Source: Candidatus Poribacteria bacterium (lineage in GTDB: Bacteria; Poribacteria; WGA-4E; UBA9662). Taken from it: a stretch of 46,264 nt of DNA. The DNA is taken from positions 1 through 46,264 of the forward strand of contig JASMLX010000044.1 in NCBI GenBank assembly GCA_030748495.1, written 5' to 3'. Each line of letters starts with the position of its first letter. The first letter of the stretch is position 1. Under the pieces are notes generated by a model that was given only the letters and a program-made list of their open reading frames with translations, did no database searches and was not told where the DNA came from. The position numbers were made by a program, and so were the translations under genes. Positions 27,104 to 35,324 of the stretch are shown here, piece after piece.

Positions 27104-28414
27104 ATGCAGGATCAGCAACAACTTAAGGGTCTAGAACTGCTACAGCAACAAACGCTGGACGCTTGTACCCACTGTGGCCTCTGTCTGCCGACCTGCCCTA
27201 CCTACCGGGAACTAGGGTTAGAGACAGACTCACCAAGGGGCCGGATCTACTTAATCCAGGCTGTGATAGATGGAGAGACTCCGGTCAATGAAGACTTCGC
27301 CAAATATATCTATCGCTGTTTGGACTGTCGAGCCTGCGAAACGGCCTGCCCTTCTGGAATCCATTACGGTGAGATTATCGAGGCGGCACGCGCTATTTAC
27401 GAGATGAATGTTGAGCGTCCAAAAGAGGTGGAATTTTGGCGCAACCTGGTCTTCAACCAATTATTGCCTTATAAAGACCGCCTTGATATACTGTTTGGGT
27501 TGATGTGGTTTTACCAACAATCAGGACTACAGACGTTGACCCGGAAGTTGGGTCTCCTGAAGTTAATGGGTAAGATGGGCGAGATGGAGGGAATGCTGCC
27601 CAAACTACCTAATCCAACCAGGAAAGCGGAAATTCGCAACTTTATGCCGGCTGAGGGGAAAGCCAAATACCGGCTCGGCTTTATACCGGGCTGTGTGATG
27701 AACCAGATCTTTGTCGATACCAATCTGTCCACCATTCGGGTGCTAAACAAAAATGGGTGTGATGTGATGGTGCCGAGCCAGCAAAACTGCTGTGGTGCCC
27801 TGCATGTTCATAACGGAGCTTACGATACAGCTCTCAAATTAGCCAAGCAGAATCTGGATGCTTTTGACGATGAAGTGCTGGATGCCATCGTTATCAATGC
27901 AGCCGGTTGTGGTGCCACCTTGAAAGAGTATGAAGTCCTGATGAAAAACGAATCAGAAGCCTATCAACAAAAAGCGGAACAATTTTGTCGTAAGGTGAAA
28001 GATATCAGCGAGTTTCTAGCCGAAATCGACTTCCAGTCTCCAACTAACCCAATTAAGCGTAAAGTAACCTACGATGCGCCTTGCCATCTGGTCCACGGTC
28101 AGCAAGTACAAAGTCAACCCCTTGAACTGTTGCAGTCGATTCCGGGGCTGGATCTTATTCCGCTGCGAGAATCCGACTGGTGTTGCGGCAGTGCCGGCAT
28201 TTACAACATTCTACAACCTGAGATCGCAGATAAGTTTCTACAGCAGAAAATTGAGTGTCTGACCGAGACAAAGGCCGAAATCGTAGCTACTGGAAATCCG
28301 GGCTGTCTCTTGCAGATAGAGGCCGGGATCAAGGCGAATCGGTTGTCGATGCAGGTGATGCACCCGATCGACCTGCTCGATTGCGCCTACCGTGGAATTG
28401 ATCCATTGGCTTAA
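27104..28414 (+). CDS. glcF: Glycolate oxidase iron-sulfur subunit-like protein
   Basis: This 436-residue protein has two [4Fe-4S] ferredoxin motifs near the N terminus: CTHCGLCLPTC (Cys21, 24, 27, 31 with the following CP) and CLDCRACETACP (Cys72, 75, 78, 82). Two CCG domains follow, seen as NCCGALHVHNG and DWCCGSAGIYN, which bind a non-cubane cluster or heterodisulfide-type site. This is the layout of GlcF, the electron-transfer subunit that works with the FAD subunits GlcD and GlcE to oxidise glycolate (or D-lactate) to the keto acid at the inner membrane. No glcD or glcE is adjacent, so a partner must lie elsewhere. The stop overlaps the start of the MFS gene (TAATG). Confidence 0.9.
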   Translation: MQDQQQLKGLELLQQQTLDACTHCGLCLPTCPTYRELGLETDSPRGRIYLIQAVIDGETPVNEDFAKYIYRCLDCRACETACPSGIHYGEIIEAARAIYEMNVERPKEVEFWRNLVFNQLLPYKDRLDILFGLMWFYQQSGLQTLTRKLGLLKLMGKMGEMEGMLPKLPNPTRKAEIRNFMPAEGKAKYRLGFIPGCVMNQIFVDTNLSTIRVLNKNGCDVMVPSQQNCCGALHVHNGAYDTALKLAKQNLDAFDDEVLDAIVINAAGCGATLKEYEVLMKNESEAYQQKAEQFCRKVKDISEFLAEIDFQSPTNPIKRKVTYDAPCHLVHGQQVQSQPLELLQSIPGLDLIPLRESDWCCGSAGIYNILQPEIADKFLQQKIECLTETKAEIVATGNPGCLLQIEAGIKANRLSMQVMHPIDLLDCAYRGIDPLA

Positions 28415-29598
28415 TGGATAAATCACAAGCCTCCAAGAAACTGGCCGTCCTGACCGTCATGCACGGGGTAGTGGATACTTATACCACGTTGTTGCCTCAC
28501 ATCTTGCCCCAACTGCTGGCCAAGTTAGGTACGGTTACGGGACAAAATCAGTTGGCTGGTATCTTGATGGCTTCAGGTAATGCCTTTAACTCTTTTAGTC
28601 AACTAATAACAGCCAGGTTTGCTGACCGAACCAAGTCGGTTCACTTCTTGACACTGGGTGTGGCCTTGCCAGCGGCCGGGATCTGCTTGTTAGGGCTAGC
28701 TCCCTCCTTGCCTTTCCTGATTATTTTACTGGCTGTAGCAGGGGTTGGTGGAGCTATTTTCCATCCACCAGCTACCGTTCAAGCGGCTCAATTGTCTGCC
28801 AAGAGCAAGGGAACCGGTGTCTCTATCTTCATTACCGGTGGCAATGTTGGACAAGCAGTTGGCCCATTTCTGATTATCCTGTTTCTCGATAAACTCCACC
28901 TATCACTACCGTGGTTGAGTACCTTGATTGTGCCAGGACTACTAGTGGCTATCACGGGTGGTATTCTACTGAAAGATACTATTGAGCAACAGGCCAAACG
29001 CGCCCTGACCAAAATTCCTCTTTGGCCGGAGATCAAACGGCAATCTCTGCCACTGTTCGTGCTCTATCTAATATCGATGTTGAAAACCGTCACCATCATT
29101 GGCTTCGTCACCTATCTCTCCTTGCTATTGGACCAATTAGGGTATGCTCATACTAAGCGATCGATGATTTTAGCAGGCTTTACTTTTGCCGGTTCGATGG
29201 GGATTCTAACTGGTGGCAAGTTGTCTGATGTATTGGGCGGTAGTTTAGTGCTGTTGGTTTCACTGGTCTTTTCCACCCCCCTGTTGCACTTGTCAGCTGC
29301 CTCCATTACCGATAACCCGGTTGCCTTCATCGTCCTACTATTTGCCGGTAACTTTGTTTTAGCCAGTTCATCTTCGGTTAATATCGTTATGGGTCAGCAA
29401 CTCTTGCCCAATCATCAGAGTATCGCCTCCAGTTTTATGATGGGTGCTGCCTGGGGGGTGGCTGGTCTGATCACCATTCCGCTGGGGAGCCTGGCGGATC
29501 AAATTGGGCGAGTCAGTCTGCTGAGAGGGTTGTCCATATTGCCCTTCCTGACAGCCGGGTTACTGGCCTTCTTGAGGATGCCGAAAAGTCACAGCTGA
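28414..29598 (+). CDS. MFS transporter, Fsr-like
   Basis: This 394-residue membrane protein has about 12 hydrophobic segments. The region around residues 105-155 (VGGAIFHPPATVQAAQLSA, then SIFITGGNVGQAVGPF) is typical of the fosmidomycin-resistance (Fsr) branch of the major facilitator superfamily. Its start overlaps the glcF stop by one base (TAATG), implying translational coupling. It probably exchanges a small organic anion, possibly glycolate or lactate, across the inner membrane; this is inferred only from linkage to glcF. Drug export is the alternative. An inverted repeat GGCCGG/CCGGCC (29613-29634) follows the stop, but without a T-run. Confidence 0.85.
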   Translation: MDKSQASKKLAVLTVMHGVVDTYTTLLPHILPQLLAKLGTVTGQNQLAGILMASGNAFNSFSQLITARFADRTKSVHFLTLGVALPAAGICLLGLAPSLPFLIILLAVAGVGGAIFHPPATVQAAQLSAKSKGTGVSIFITGGNVGQAVGPFLIILFLDKLHLSLPWLSTLIVPGLLVAITGGILLKDTIEQQAKRALTKIPLWPEIKRQSLPLFVLYLISMLKTVTIIGFVTYLSLLLDQLGYAHTKRSMILAGFTFAGSMGILTGGKLSDVLGGSLVLLVSLVFSTPLLHLSAASITDNPVAFIVLLFAGNFVLASSSSVNIVMGQQLLPNHQSIASSFMMGAAWGVAGLITIPLGSLADQIGRVSLLRGLSILPFLTAGLLAFLRMPKSHS

Positions 29599-29636
29599 TA
29601 TAGTCTTGAACCGGCCGGCATCAGCAGACCGGCCAA

Positions 29637-29666
29637 TTGACAATCCAAGCGAATCCATGCTATAAT
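29637..29666 (+). promoter_or_regulatory. Consensus sigma-70-type promoter of the sugar operon
   Basis: TTGACA at 29637-29642 and TATAAT at 29661-29666 are both perfect matches to the housekeeping consensus, with an 18-bp spacer and an extended -10 TG (TGCTATAAT). The GC-rich inverted repeat at 29613-29634 lies just upstream of the -35 and could be an operator. Transcription would start near 29673, about 65 nt before the chosen start of the dehydrogenase gene, and supports that start. Confidence 0.7.
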
Positions 29667-29737
29667 CGCCGACCGAAGGACGGATGCGTTTTGATGCAAT
29701 CGCTCGACGCAAGTTCCAACAGATAAGGAGAACAGAT

Positions 29738-30919
29738 ATGCCACTAGGCAGAAAAGTGCGTTATGGAATGGTTGGCGGAGGTCCTGGTGCTTTCATCGGG
29801 GAGGTTCACCGAAAAGCGGCCGCCCTCGACGGTGAAATTGAATTGGTCGCTGGTGCCTTTTCATCCGACCCGAACAAATCACGCCAACAAGGGGAAGAAC
29901 TCTTCCTTGATCCTAGCCGTGTTTATGGTTCTTACCAGGAGATGATCGACAAAGAGAACCGATTGCCGGACGGCGAACGGATTGACTTCGTTTCGATCGT
30001 GACCCCCAATTACGTCCACCATCCGGTAGCTAAAGCAGCCATTGAAGCCGGTTTCCATGTGGTCTGCGACAAGCCGATGACCCTGACGGTGGAAGAGGCT
30101 GAAGACCTGTGCCGATTGGTCAACGAGCACGATGTTGTTTTTGCTCTTACCCACAACTATACCGGCTACCCGATGGTTAAGCAGGCTCGGGAATTGGTGC
30201 AGAACGGCGAATTAGGCGAAATCCGTAAGGTGGTGGTCGAGTATCCACAGGGATGGCTGGCTGAATTTTTGGAAGATCTGGGAGAAGAAGAAGCTAAACA
30301 GGCCGTTTGGCGAACGGATCCCCAACGGGCTGGCGTATCGTCTTGCATCGGTGATATTGGCTCTCACGCCGAGAATTTAGCTCGCTATATTACTGGGTTG
30401 GAACTGGAGGAAATTTGTGCTGATCTAACCACCTTTGTCCAGGGACGGTTGCTGGAAGATGATGGCAATATTCTGGTCGGATTTCAGGGCGGTGCCAGAG
30501 GTATTTTGCATGCTTCGCAAATCTCTGTTGGGGAAGAGAACGACCTGAACATCCGTGTCTATGGTACTAAAGCCAGCTTGAGGTGGCGACAGGAAGAGCC
30601 CAATTATCTACAGCTAAAGTTCTCTGATGGTCCGGAACAGGTCTACAAGCGAGGCAACGATTACCTGTCCGAAGTAACGCAGCACTTTACCCGTATTCCG
30701 TTCGGGCATCCAGAAGCCTTTATCGAGGCTTTCGCCAACATCTATATCAACGCGGCTCGAACCATCTCGGCTAAACTGGCCGGTGAGGAACCGGGGCAAT
30801 TTGACACCGACTTCCCGACTGTCCAGGACGGTGCTGTCGGGGTACACTTCATCCACAAAGCGGTCGAGAGCGGTCAAGTACGAGCTTGGGTCGACGCCAG
30901 CTACACGCCACCAGAATAA
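29738..30919 (+). CDS. Gfo/Idh/MocA-family NAD(P)-dependent oxidoreductase
   Basis: This protein of 393 residues starts [20 protein letters not shown], with the dinucleotide-binding GGGPGAF at residues 13-19. [14 protein letters not shown] contains the DKP variant of the family EKP motif with its catalytic lysine. [20 protein letters not shown] has the D-x2-x-H pattern of the active site. These enzymes oxidise or epimerise cyclitols and sugars. The frame is open from 29684, but I chose 29738 because AAGGAG lies just upstream and the extra residues are atypical. It is the first gene of a three-gene unit with two TIM-barrel isomerases (67 bp and 144 bp gaps), which fits inositol- or rare-sugar-type catabolism. 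Confidence 0.9.
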   Translation: MPLGRKVRYGMVGGGPGAFIGEVHRKAAALDGEIELVAGAFSSDPNKSRQQGEELFLDPSRVYGSYQEMIDKENRLPDGERIDFVSIVTPNYVHHPVAKAAIEAGFHVVCDKPMTLTVEEAEDLCRLVNEHDVVFALTHNYTGYPMVKQARELVQNGELGEIRKVVVEYPQGWLAEFLEDLGEEEAKQAVWRTDPQRAGVSSCIGDIGSHAENLARYITGLELEEICADLTTFVQGRLLEDDGNILVGFQGGARGILHASQISVGEENDLNIRVYGTKASLRWRQEEPNYLQLKFSDGPEQVYKRGNDYLSEVTQHFTRIPFGHPEAFIEAFANIYINAARTISAKLAGEEPGQFDTDFPTVQDGAVGVHFIHKAVESGQVRAWVDASYTPPE

Positions 30920-30986
30920 ACAGCCTTTAAACTTATACATTCTATCTAACCCTAAGGTTAGGCTTACACAAGAGGAGAAAAATATA

Positions 30987-32012
30987 ATGGCACGACCAGT
31001 TACCCTGTTTACCGGTCAGTGGGCAGATTTGGACTTTAATACCATCTGCCAGAAAGCCAAAAGTTTCGGTTATGATGGTATCGAACTGGCCTGTTGGGGC
31101 GACCACTTTGAGGTTGACAGCGCACTATCCGATGATGGATACGTCAGAGGCCGTTGGGACATATTGGCTGCGCATGGGCTAACTGCCTATTCCATCTCCA
31201 ACCACCTGGTTGGTCAAGCTATCTGCGACCGGATCGACGAACGACATCAGGCGATTCTACCTCCAGATGTTTGGGGGGACGGCGATCCGGAAGGAGTTCG
31301 TCAACGATCGGCTCAAAAAATGATCGACACCGCCAAGGCTTGCCGTCTGTTTATTGATGCCCGACCGGGCGGAGAAGAGTTTCCGGCTGCGGTCAACGGA
31401 TTTACCGGCTCTAGCATCTGGCATTCGATTTACGCCTTTCCGCCTACCACTCAAGAGTATTGGGACCAAGGATTCAAGGATTTCGGTCAGCGATTCACAC
31501 CGATTTTGGATGCCTTTGATGAAGTCAACGTCAACTTCGGTTTAGAAGTCCATCCAACTGAAATCGCTTTCGATATCGCCTCGGCTGAACGTGCCATCGA
31601 AGCCGTTAATGGACACAAACGGTTTGGCTTCAACTACGATCCATCTCACCTTGGCTATCAAGGTGTCGATTACGTCAAGTTTATTCGCACTTTCGCCGAT
31701 CGTATTTACCATGTCCACATGAAAGACGTTTGGTGGGGGCATGGCGACGGAACAGTAGGCGTTTTCGGCGGGCATACCGACTTTACCGATCCACGCCGTT
31801 TCTGGGACTTCCGTTCACTGGGACACGGCGATATTGAATTTGAAGATATTATCGTGGCACTGAACGACATCGGTTATAGCGGTCCACTCTCTATCGAATG
31901 GGAAGATGGCCGAATGGATCGAGAACACGGTGCAGCTGAAGCCTGTGCCTTCACACGCAACGTTGACTTTCCTACCTCAGATATCGCTTTTGACTCGGCT
32001 TTTGAAGAATAA
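30987..32012 (+). CDS. Sugar phosphate isomerase/epimerase (xylose isomerase-like TIM barrel)
   Basis: This 341-residue protein starts at an ATG with AGAGGAGAAA upstream; a longer frame from 30783 runs inside the previous gene and is rejected. Metal-binding residues of the barrel are visible: [13 protein letters not shown] (Glu), [18 protein letters not shown] (Asp and His), [12 protein letters not shown] (His) and [11 protein letters not shown] (Glu). Such enzymes isomerise or epimerise sugars or cyclitol intermediates (IolE- or xylose isomerase-like) with a divalent metal. It follows the dehydrogenase gene in the same transcription unit and is followed by a second related barrel. The substrate is unknown, but the dehydrogenase-isomerase pairing suggests a keto-sugar intermediate. 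Confidence 0.85.
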   Translation: MARPVTLFTGQWADLDFNTICQKAKSFGYDGIELACWGDHFEVDSALSDDGYVRGRWDILAAHGLTAYSISNHLVGQAICDRIDERHQAILPPDVWGDGDPEGVRQRSAQKMIDTAKACRLFIDARPGGEEFPAAVNGFTGSSIWHSIYAFPPTTQEYWDQGFKDFGQRFTPILDAFDEVNVNFGLEVHPTEIAFDIASAERAIEAVNGHKRFGFNYDPSHLGYQGVDYVKFIRTFADRIYHVHMKDVWWGHGDGTVGVFGGHTDFTDPRRFWDFRSLGHGDIEFEDIIVALNDIGYSGPLSIEWEDGRMDREHGAAEACAFTRNVDFPTSDIAFDSAFEE

Positions 32013-32156
32013 AGAGAGTCTGATTTTTATCCACAGGAGTTGGGCAGCTTGTCTGTTTGCTAATACGAAATTCCTACTTTTCCGTTCTACTAAAGGTTTA
32101 TTGGCTGACAACCGATGTACACATCGGCTAAACGGCTAATCTAAAAAGGATTCACA

Positions 32157-33026
32157 ATGAAGGTTGGTTTTTTAACCGGATATTCAGAAGAAATTGTACG
32201 CTTTGCTGGGGCGGATTCTTCTTTCGATTGTCTCGAAATTTCTGGCCCACCCAGCGAATGGGTAGGTGATAGTGGAGAGGCCACAATAGCCCGTCAAAAC
32301 GCTTTATCCCTGATCCACCAAAACGGCCTAACGGTTGCGTCTTTTCTGATCAACTGGCCTTCGATCAGAACCGGTCAAGCAGATCTACCTAACGCCCTGG
32401 CACAGCTAGGTCAGGTGTTTGATGTCTGCAAAGAGATGGACGACGCTGTCGCCACCGGTGCCGGGCCTATGGGTTACAATCCGGACATCAGCTTAGAAGA
32501 AAATATATCCCTTTACAAAGCTGTCTATTCTTATGTTGCAGAACTAGCCGAAGAGAAAGAGGTCAAAATCGGTTTTGAGAATTGGCCCGGCGGCGGTGGC
32601 CCATTCAGTGACGGTGGCAATCTGGCTGTTACACCAGAGGCTTGGGGATTGATGTTCGAAGCTGTTCCTTCACCTGTAATGGGGTTGGAATTTGATCCGT
32701 CCCACCTGATTTGGCAAGGAATTGATGTACACTTGGCACTAGACGAATTTTCCGACCGGGTTCATATCGTCCATGCCAAAGATACAGAGGTGTTTGATGA
32801 TCAGGTACAGCGTTCCGGTGTCTTTCGTCGGGGAGGCTGGTGGCGGTATCGGCTACCGGGATTTGCCGACTTCGATTGGCAGAGATTTTTCGCTATGTGC
32901 CACGAACGGCAAATCGACTGCCCGGTGGTGATCGAACACGAAGACGCTGTTTTCAGTGGTGATCGCCGACCGGAAGGATTTACACGTTGCGGCGTTTTTC
33001 TACGTAGTTGCCTGTTACAAAATTAG
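32157..33026 (+). CDS. Second sugar phosphate isomerase/epimerase-like TIM barrel
   Basis: This 289-residue protein has AAAGGA 7 nt before its ATG. Barrel metal ligands are seen in IGFENWPGG (Glu), LEFDPSHLIWQGIDVHLALD (Asp, His), VHIVHAKDTEVF (His, Asp) and VVIEHEDAVFSG (Glu). The shared DPSHLxxQGxD and HxxHxKD patterns show it is a paralogue of the preceding gene, though overall similarity looks modest and it is 52 residues shorter. It is the last gene of the unit; a rho-independent terminator begins 70 bp after its stop. Two different isomerases in one operon suggest successive steps on one sugar. Confidence 0.85.
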   Translation: MKVGFLTGYSEEIVRFAGADSSFDCLEISGPPSEWVGDSGEATIARQNALSLIHQNGLTVASFLINWPSIRTGQADLPNALAQLGQVFDVCKEMDDAVATGAGPMGYNPDISLEENISLYKAVYSYVAELAEEKEVKIGFENWPGGGGPFSDGGNLAVTPEAWGLMFEAVPSPVMGLEFDPSHLIWQGIDVHLALDEFSDRVHIVHAKDTEVFDDQVQRSGVFRRGGWWRYRLPGFADFDWQRFFAMCHERQIDCPVVIEHEDAVFSGDRRPEGFTRCGVFLRSCLLQN

Positions 33027-33096
33027 ACGTCCTGGCACTGTAAAAATAGCCGTCGCTTTCGAGTTCTTACTTTCGAATTTATGGCTTTTAACTCTT

Positions 33097-33123
33097 AGCC
33101 CCAGCTTCAACTGGGGCTTTTTT
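33097..33123 (+). terminator. Rho-independent terminator of the sugar operon
   Basis: A perfect 8-bp stem, AGCCCCAG (33097-33104) and CTGGGGCT (33111-33118), with a 6-nt loop, is followed by a run of T to 33123. It ends the dehydrogenase-isomerase-isomerase unit. Confidence 0.9.
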
Positions 33124-33702
33124 ATACCTGTTGATGTTTGAAAGCAACACTCCTTGTTTTTTTGCTAGTGATTTTTCGGGTAGTATCGTAAAGATTATTG
33201 ATTCTAGGGTTATTGGTTCTACTTCCATTTCAAACCTTCTCTATGTAAAAAAAGCCCTTTGGTAAGGGGAAGGTGGTCTGAAAGGCAAGAGAAGGTTTTC
33301 TTTAGTAGATTGTTACTTCTGGAACAGACCAAAACTATACATTGAAAATGGGTGGAATCGAAAAGAACTCTTTCGCCAAAAAACGATAAAAATGATGGGG
33401 AACTGGATCAGGGCCTATGAGCAGAACTGTCGGGAACAATAGGAGAAGCCGCAAGTAACCGCCCGGTTTCGATTGTAGTATAAAAACATGAAATGGAAAA
33501 AACGGGCAAAGATTTCCAAGGATGAAATATTCGGGCAAGGCTATGAAGAGAAAGACTTATTATCAAGTGAGATACTGAAGACGATTGAAATATCTCTAAA
33601 TATCTAACAACCACTGACTTGATTCCGTCGGCCTCACTGCTTATCCTGAGCAACGAAATAAATCGAAAATATGGAATAAATTCGGAATAGAGAGAACACT
33701 AA
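33124..33702. other. Leader region before cimA
   Basis: No intact gene is seen. A weak minus-strand terminator-like hairpin (CCCTT-TGGT-AAGGG, 33255-33268, with seven A on its left side) lies at its start. A 39-codon plus frame at 33488-33607 has no clear ribosome site. GGGTGGAATCG near 33350 only partly resembles a T-box core and I do not call one. Confidence 0.4.
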
Positions 33703-35274
33703 ATGGTAGAACTTTATGACACAACATTACGCGATGGTAGTCAAGGCGAAGGGGTTGCTTTCTCGATTGAAGATAAACTGCTGATCATCAAAGTACTGGA
33801 TCAACTCGGTATCCACTACATCGAAGGTGGTTATCCGGGCTCTAATCCAAAGGATATCGAGTTTTTCAAACGAGCACAGACCTTAGATCTGCAAACATCG
33901 GAAATCATCCCCTTTGGTAGTACCTATTATCCTAAGTATCGACCGGAAGAGGATCCTAACCTGAATGCACTCCTGGATACAGGAGCACGGACTGTCACTA
34001 TTTTCGGTAAAACCTGGAAATTGCATGCCCAGGATGTGTTACGGATAAGCCCAGAACAGAATTTGGCGATCATCAGGGAATCGGTGGATTTTTTGGCCAC
34101 CCAGGGGCGGTCGGTGATCTACGATGCCGAGCACTTTTTCGACGGTTTCAGTGATGAGCCTGACTATGCTTTAGCTTCTCTGAAAGCTGCCGCTGATGGT
34201 GGTGCACAGTGCCTAGTACTGTGTGATACCAACGGGGGACGGCTTCCACTGGAGATCCAGGATTCAGTTCGCCAAGTTGTAGCTGAACTGAATTTACCGG
34301 TTGGCATTCACGCTCATAACGATTCTGGTGTTGGTGTTGCCAACTCAGTACTCGCCGTACAAGCGGGTGCGTCCCATGTACAGGGCACCTTCAACGGTTT
34401 TGGAGAACGCTGTGGTAATGCTAACCTGTCGGGTATTATTCCAACCTTGAAGCTCAAACTTGGCATCGATTGTATCTCAGACGATCAATTGAAGCAACTG
34501 ACTGATGTTTCTCGTTTGGTCAGCGAGCTAGCCAACTTACCCCACGACGATCGACAAGCCTATGTAGGCAGATCCGCTTTTGCCCATAAAGGAGGGCTGC
34601 ATACCGATGCAATCCGTAAAAATCGACTCACCTATGAACATATCGATCCGGAGTCGGTCGGCAACCAGCAGCGGATTTTGGTCTCCGATCAAGCTGGCCG
34701 AAGCACCATTATCAAGAAGATCGAGAAAAGGTATCCTGACTACGACAAAAATTCGCCTGAAATCATAGCCTTATTTGAACAGATGAAGGAAGCGGAACGG
34801 CAGGGCTATCAGTACGAAGCCGCCGAAGCCTCCTTTGAACTTTTAACCAGCCAAATCTTCGATAACTACGAGCCCTGTTTCGAGTTGGTTGGGTTTCGCA
34901 TAATCGTAGAGCGGTCGGGCGAATTCGGACTTAAATCTGAAGCTACTATCAAAGTCACTGGGCCAAACGGCGAAATTGAACACACGGCGGCTGACGGAGA
35001 TGGGCCAGTCAACGCCATCGACAATGCACTACGCAAAGCCTTAGAAAGATTTTACCCCGAACTGAAAGAGGTTCGTCTGACCGACTACAAGGTACGGGTT
35101 CTGGATACTAAATCAGGAACCGGCGCTAAAGTTCGTGTCCTACTAGAATCTAGCGATGGTACGGACTCTTGGGGGACAGTGGGGGTATCGGAAAATATCA
35201 TTCAAGCCAGTTGGGAAGCGATGACCGAAAGTTTGGCTTACAAACTCTACAAAAACCGGCCGAAAGAAAACTGA
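33703..35274 (+). CDS. cimA: (R)-citramalate synthase
   Basis: This 523-residue enzyme condenses pyruvate with acetyl-CoA to citramalate, the first step of the pyruvate route to isoleucine. The N-terminal ELYDTTLRDGSQGEGVAFS holds the metal-binding Arg-Asp of the 2-isopropylmalate/homocitrate synthase family; IHAHNDSGVGVANSVLAV supplies the His-x-His ligands; GTFNGFGERCGNANL is the barrel-end signature. The IEGGYPGSNPKDIEFF segment and the gap after the SAFAHKGGLH part are typical of the citramalate synthase branch rather than LeuA. Residues about 375-515 form the LeuA-type regulatory dimer domain, usually inhibited by isoleucine. mutL begins 50 bp downstream. The ribosome site (AGAGAGAAC) is weak. 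Confidence 0.9.
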   Translation: MVELYDTTLRDGSQGEGVAFSIEDKLLIIKVLDQLGIHYIEGGYPGSNPKDIEFFKRAQTLDLQTSEIIPFGSTYYPKYRPEEDPNLNALLDTGARTVTIFGKTWKLHAQDVLRISPEQNLAIIRESVDFLATQGRSVIYDAEHFFDGFSDEPDYALASLKAAADGGAQCLVLCDTNGGRLPLEIQDSVRQVVAELNLPVGIHAHNDSGVGVANSVLAVQAGASHVQGTFNGFGERCGNANLSGIIPTLKLKLGIDCISDDQLKQLTDVSRLVSELANLPHDDRQAYVGRSAFAHKGGLHTDAIRKNRLTYEHIDPESVGNQQRILVSDQAGRSTIIKKIEKRYPDYDKNSPEIIALFEQMKEAERQGYQYEAAEASFELLTSQIFDNYEPCFELVGFRIIVERSGEFGLKSEATIKVTGPNGEIEHTAADGDGPVNAIDNALRKALERFYPELKEVRLTDYKVRVLDTKSGTGAKVRVLLESSDGTDSWGTVGVSENIIQASWEAMTESLAYKLYKNRPKEN

Positions 35275-35324
35275 AACGGGAAATATCCACTCGACGGCAC
35301 AGAAATTCACTAAGAGAAACTCAA

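Noticed and set aside
30783..30986. N-terminal extension of the first isomerase frame
   Set aside because: It overlaps the dehydrogenase gene, while a good ribosome site stands before the ATG at 30987, which matches the family start.
33340..33370. T-box-like GGGTGGAATCG in the leader of cimA
   Set aside because: Only part of the T-box core matches, and no stem I specifier or terminator/antiterminator pair could be drawn.
35169..35324. N-terminal extension of the mutL frame
   Set aside because: It overlaps the end of cimA and MutL proteins start at the MSVQILPP segment.
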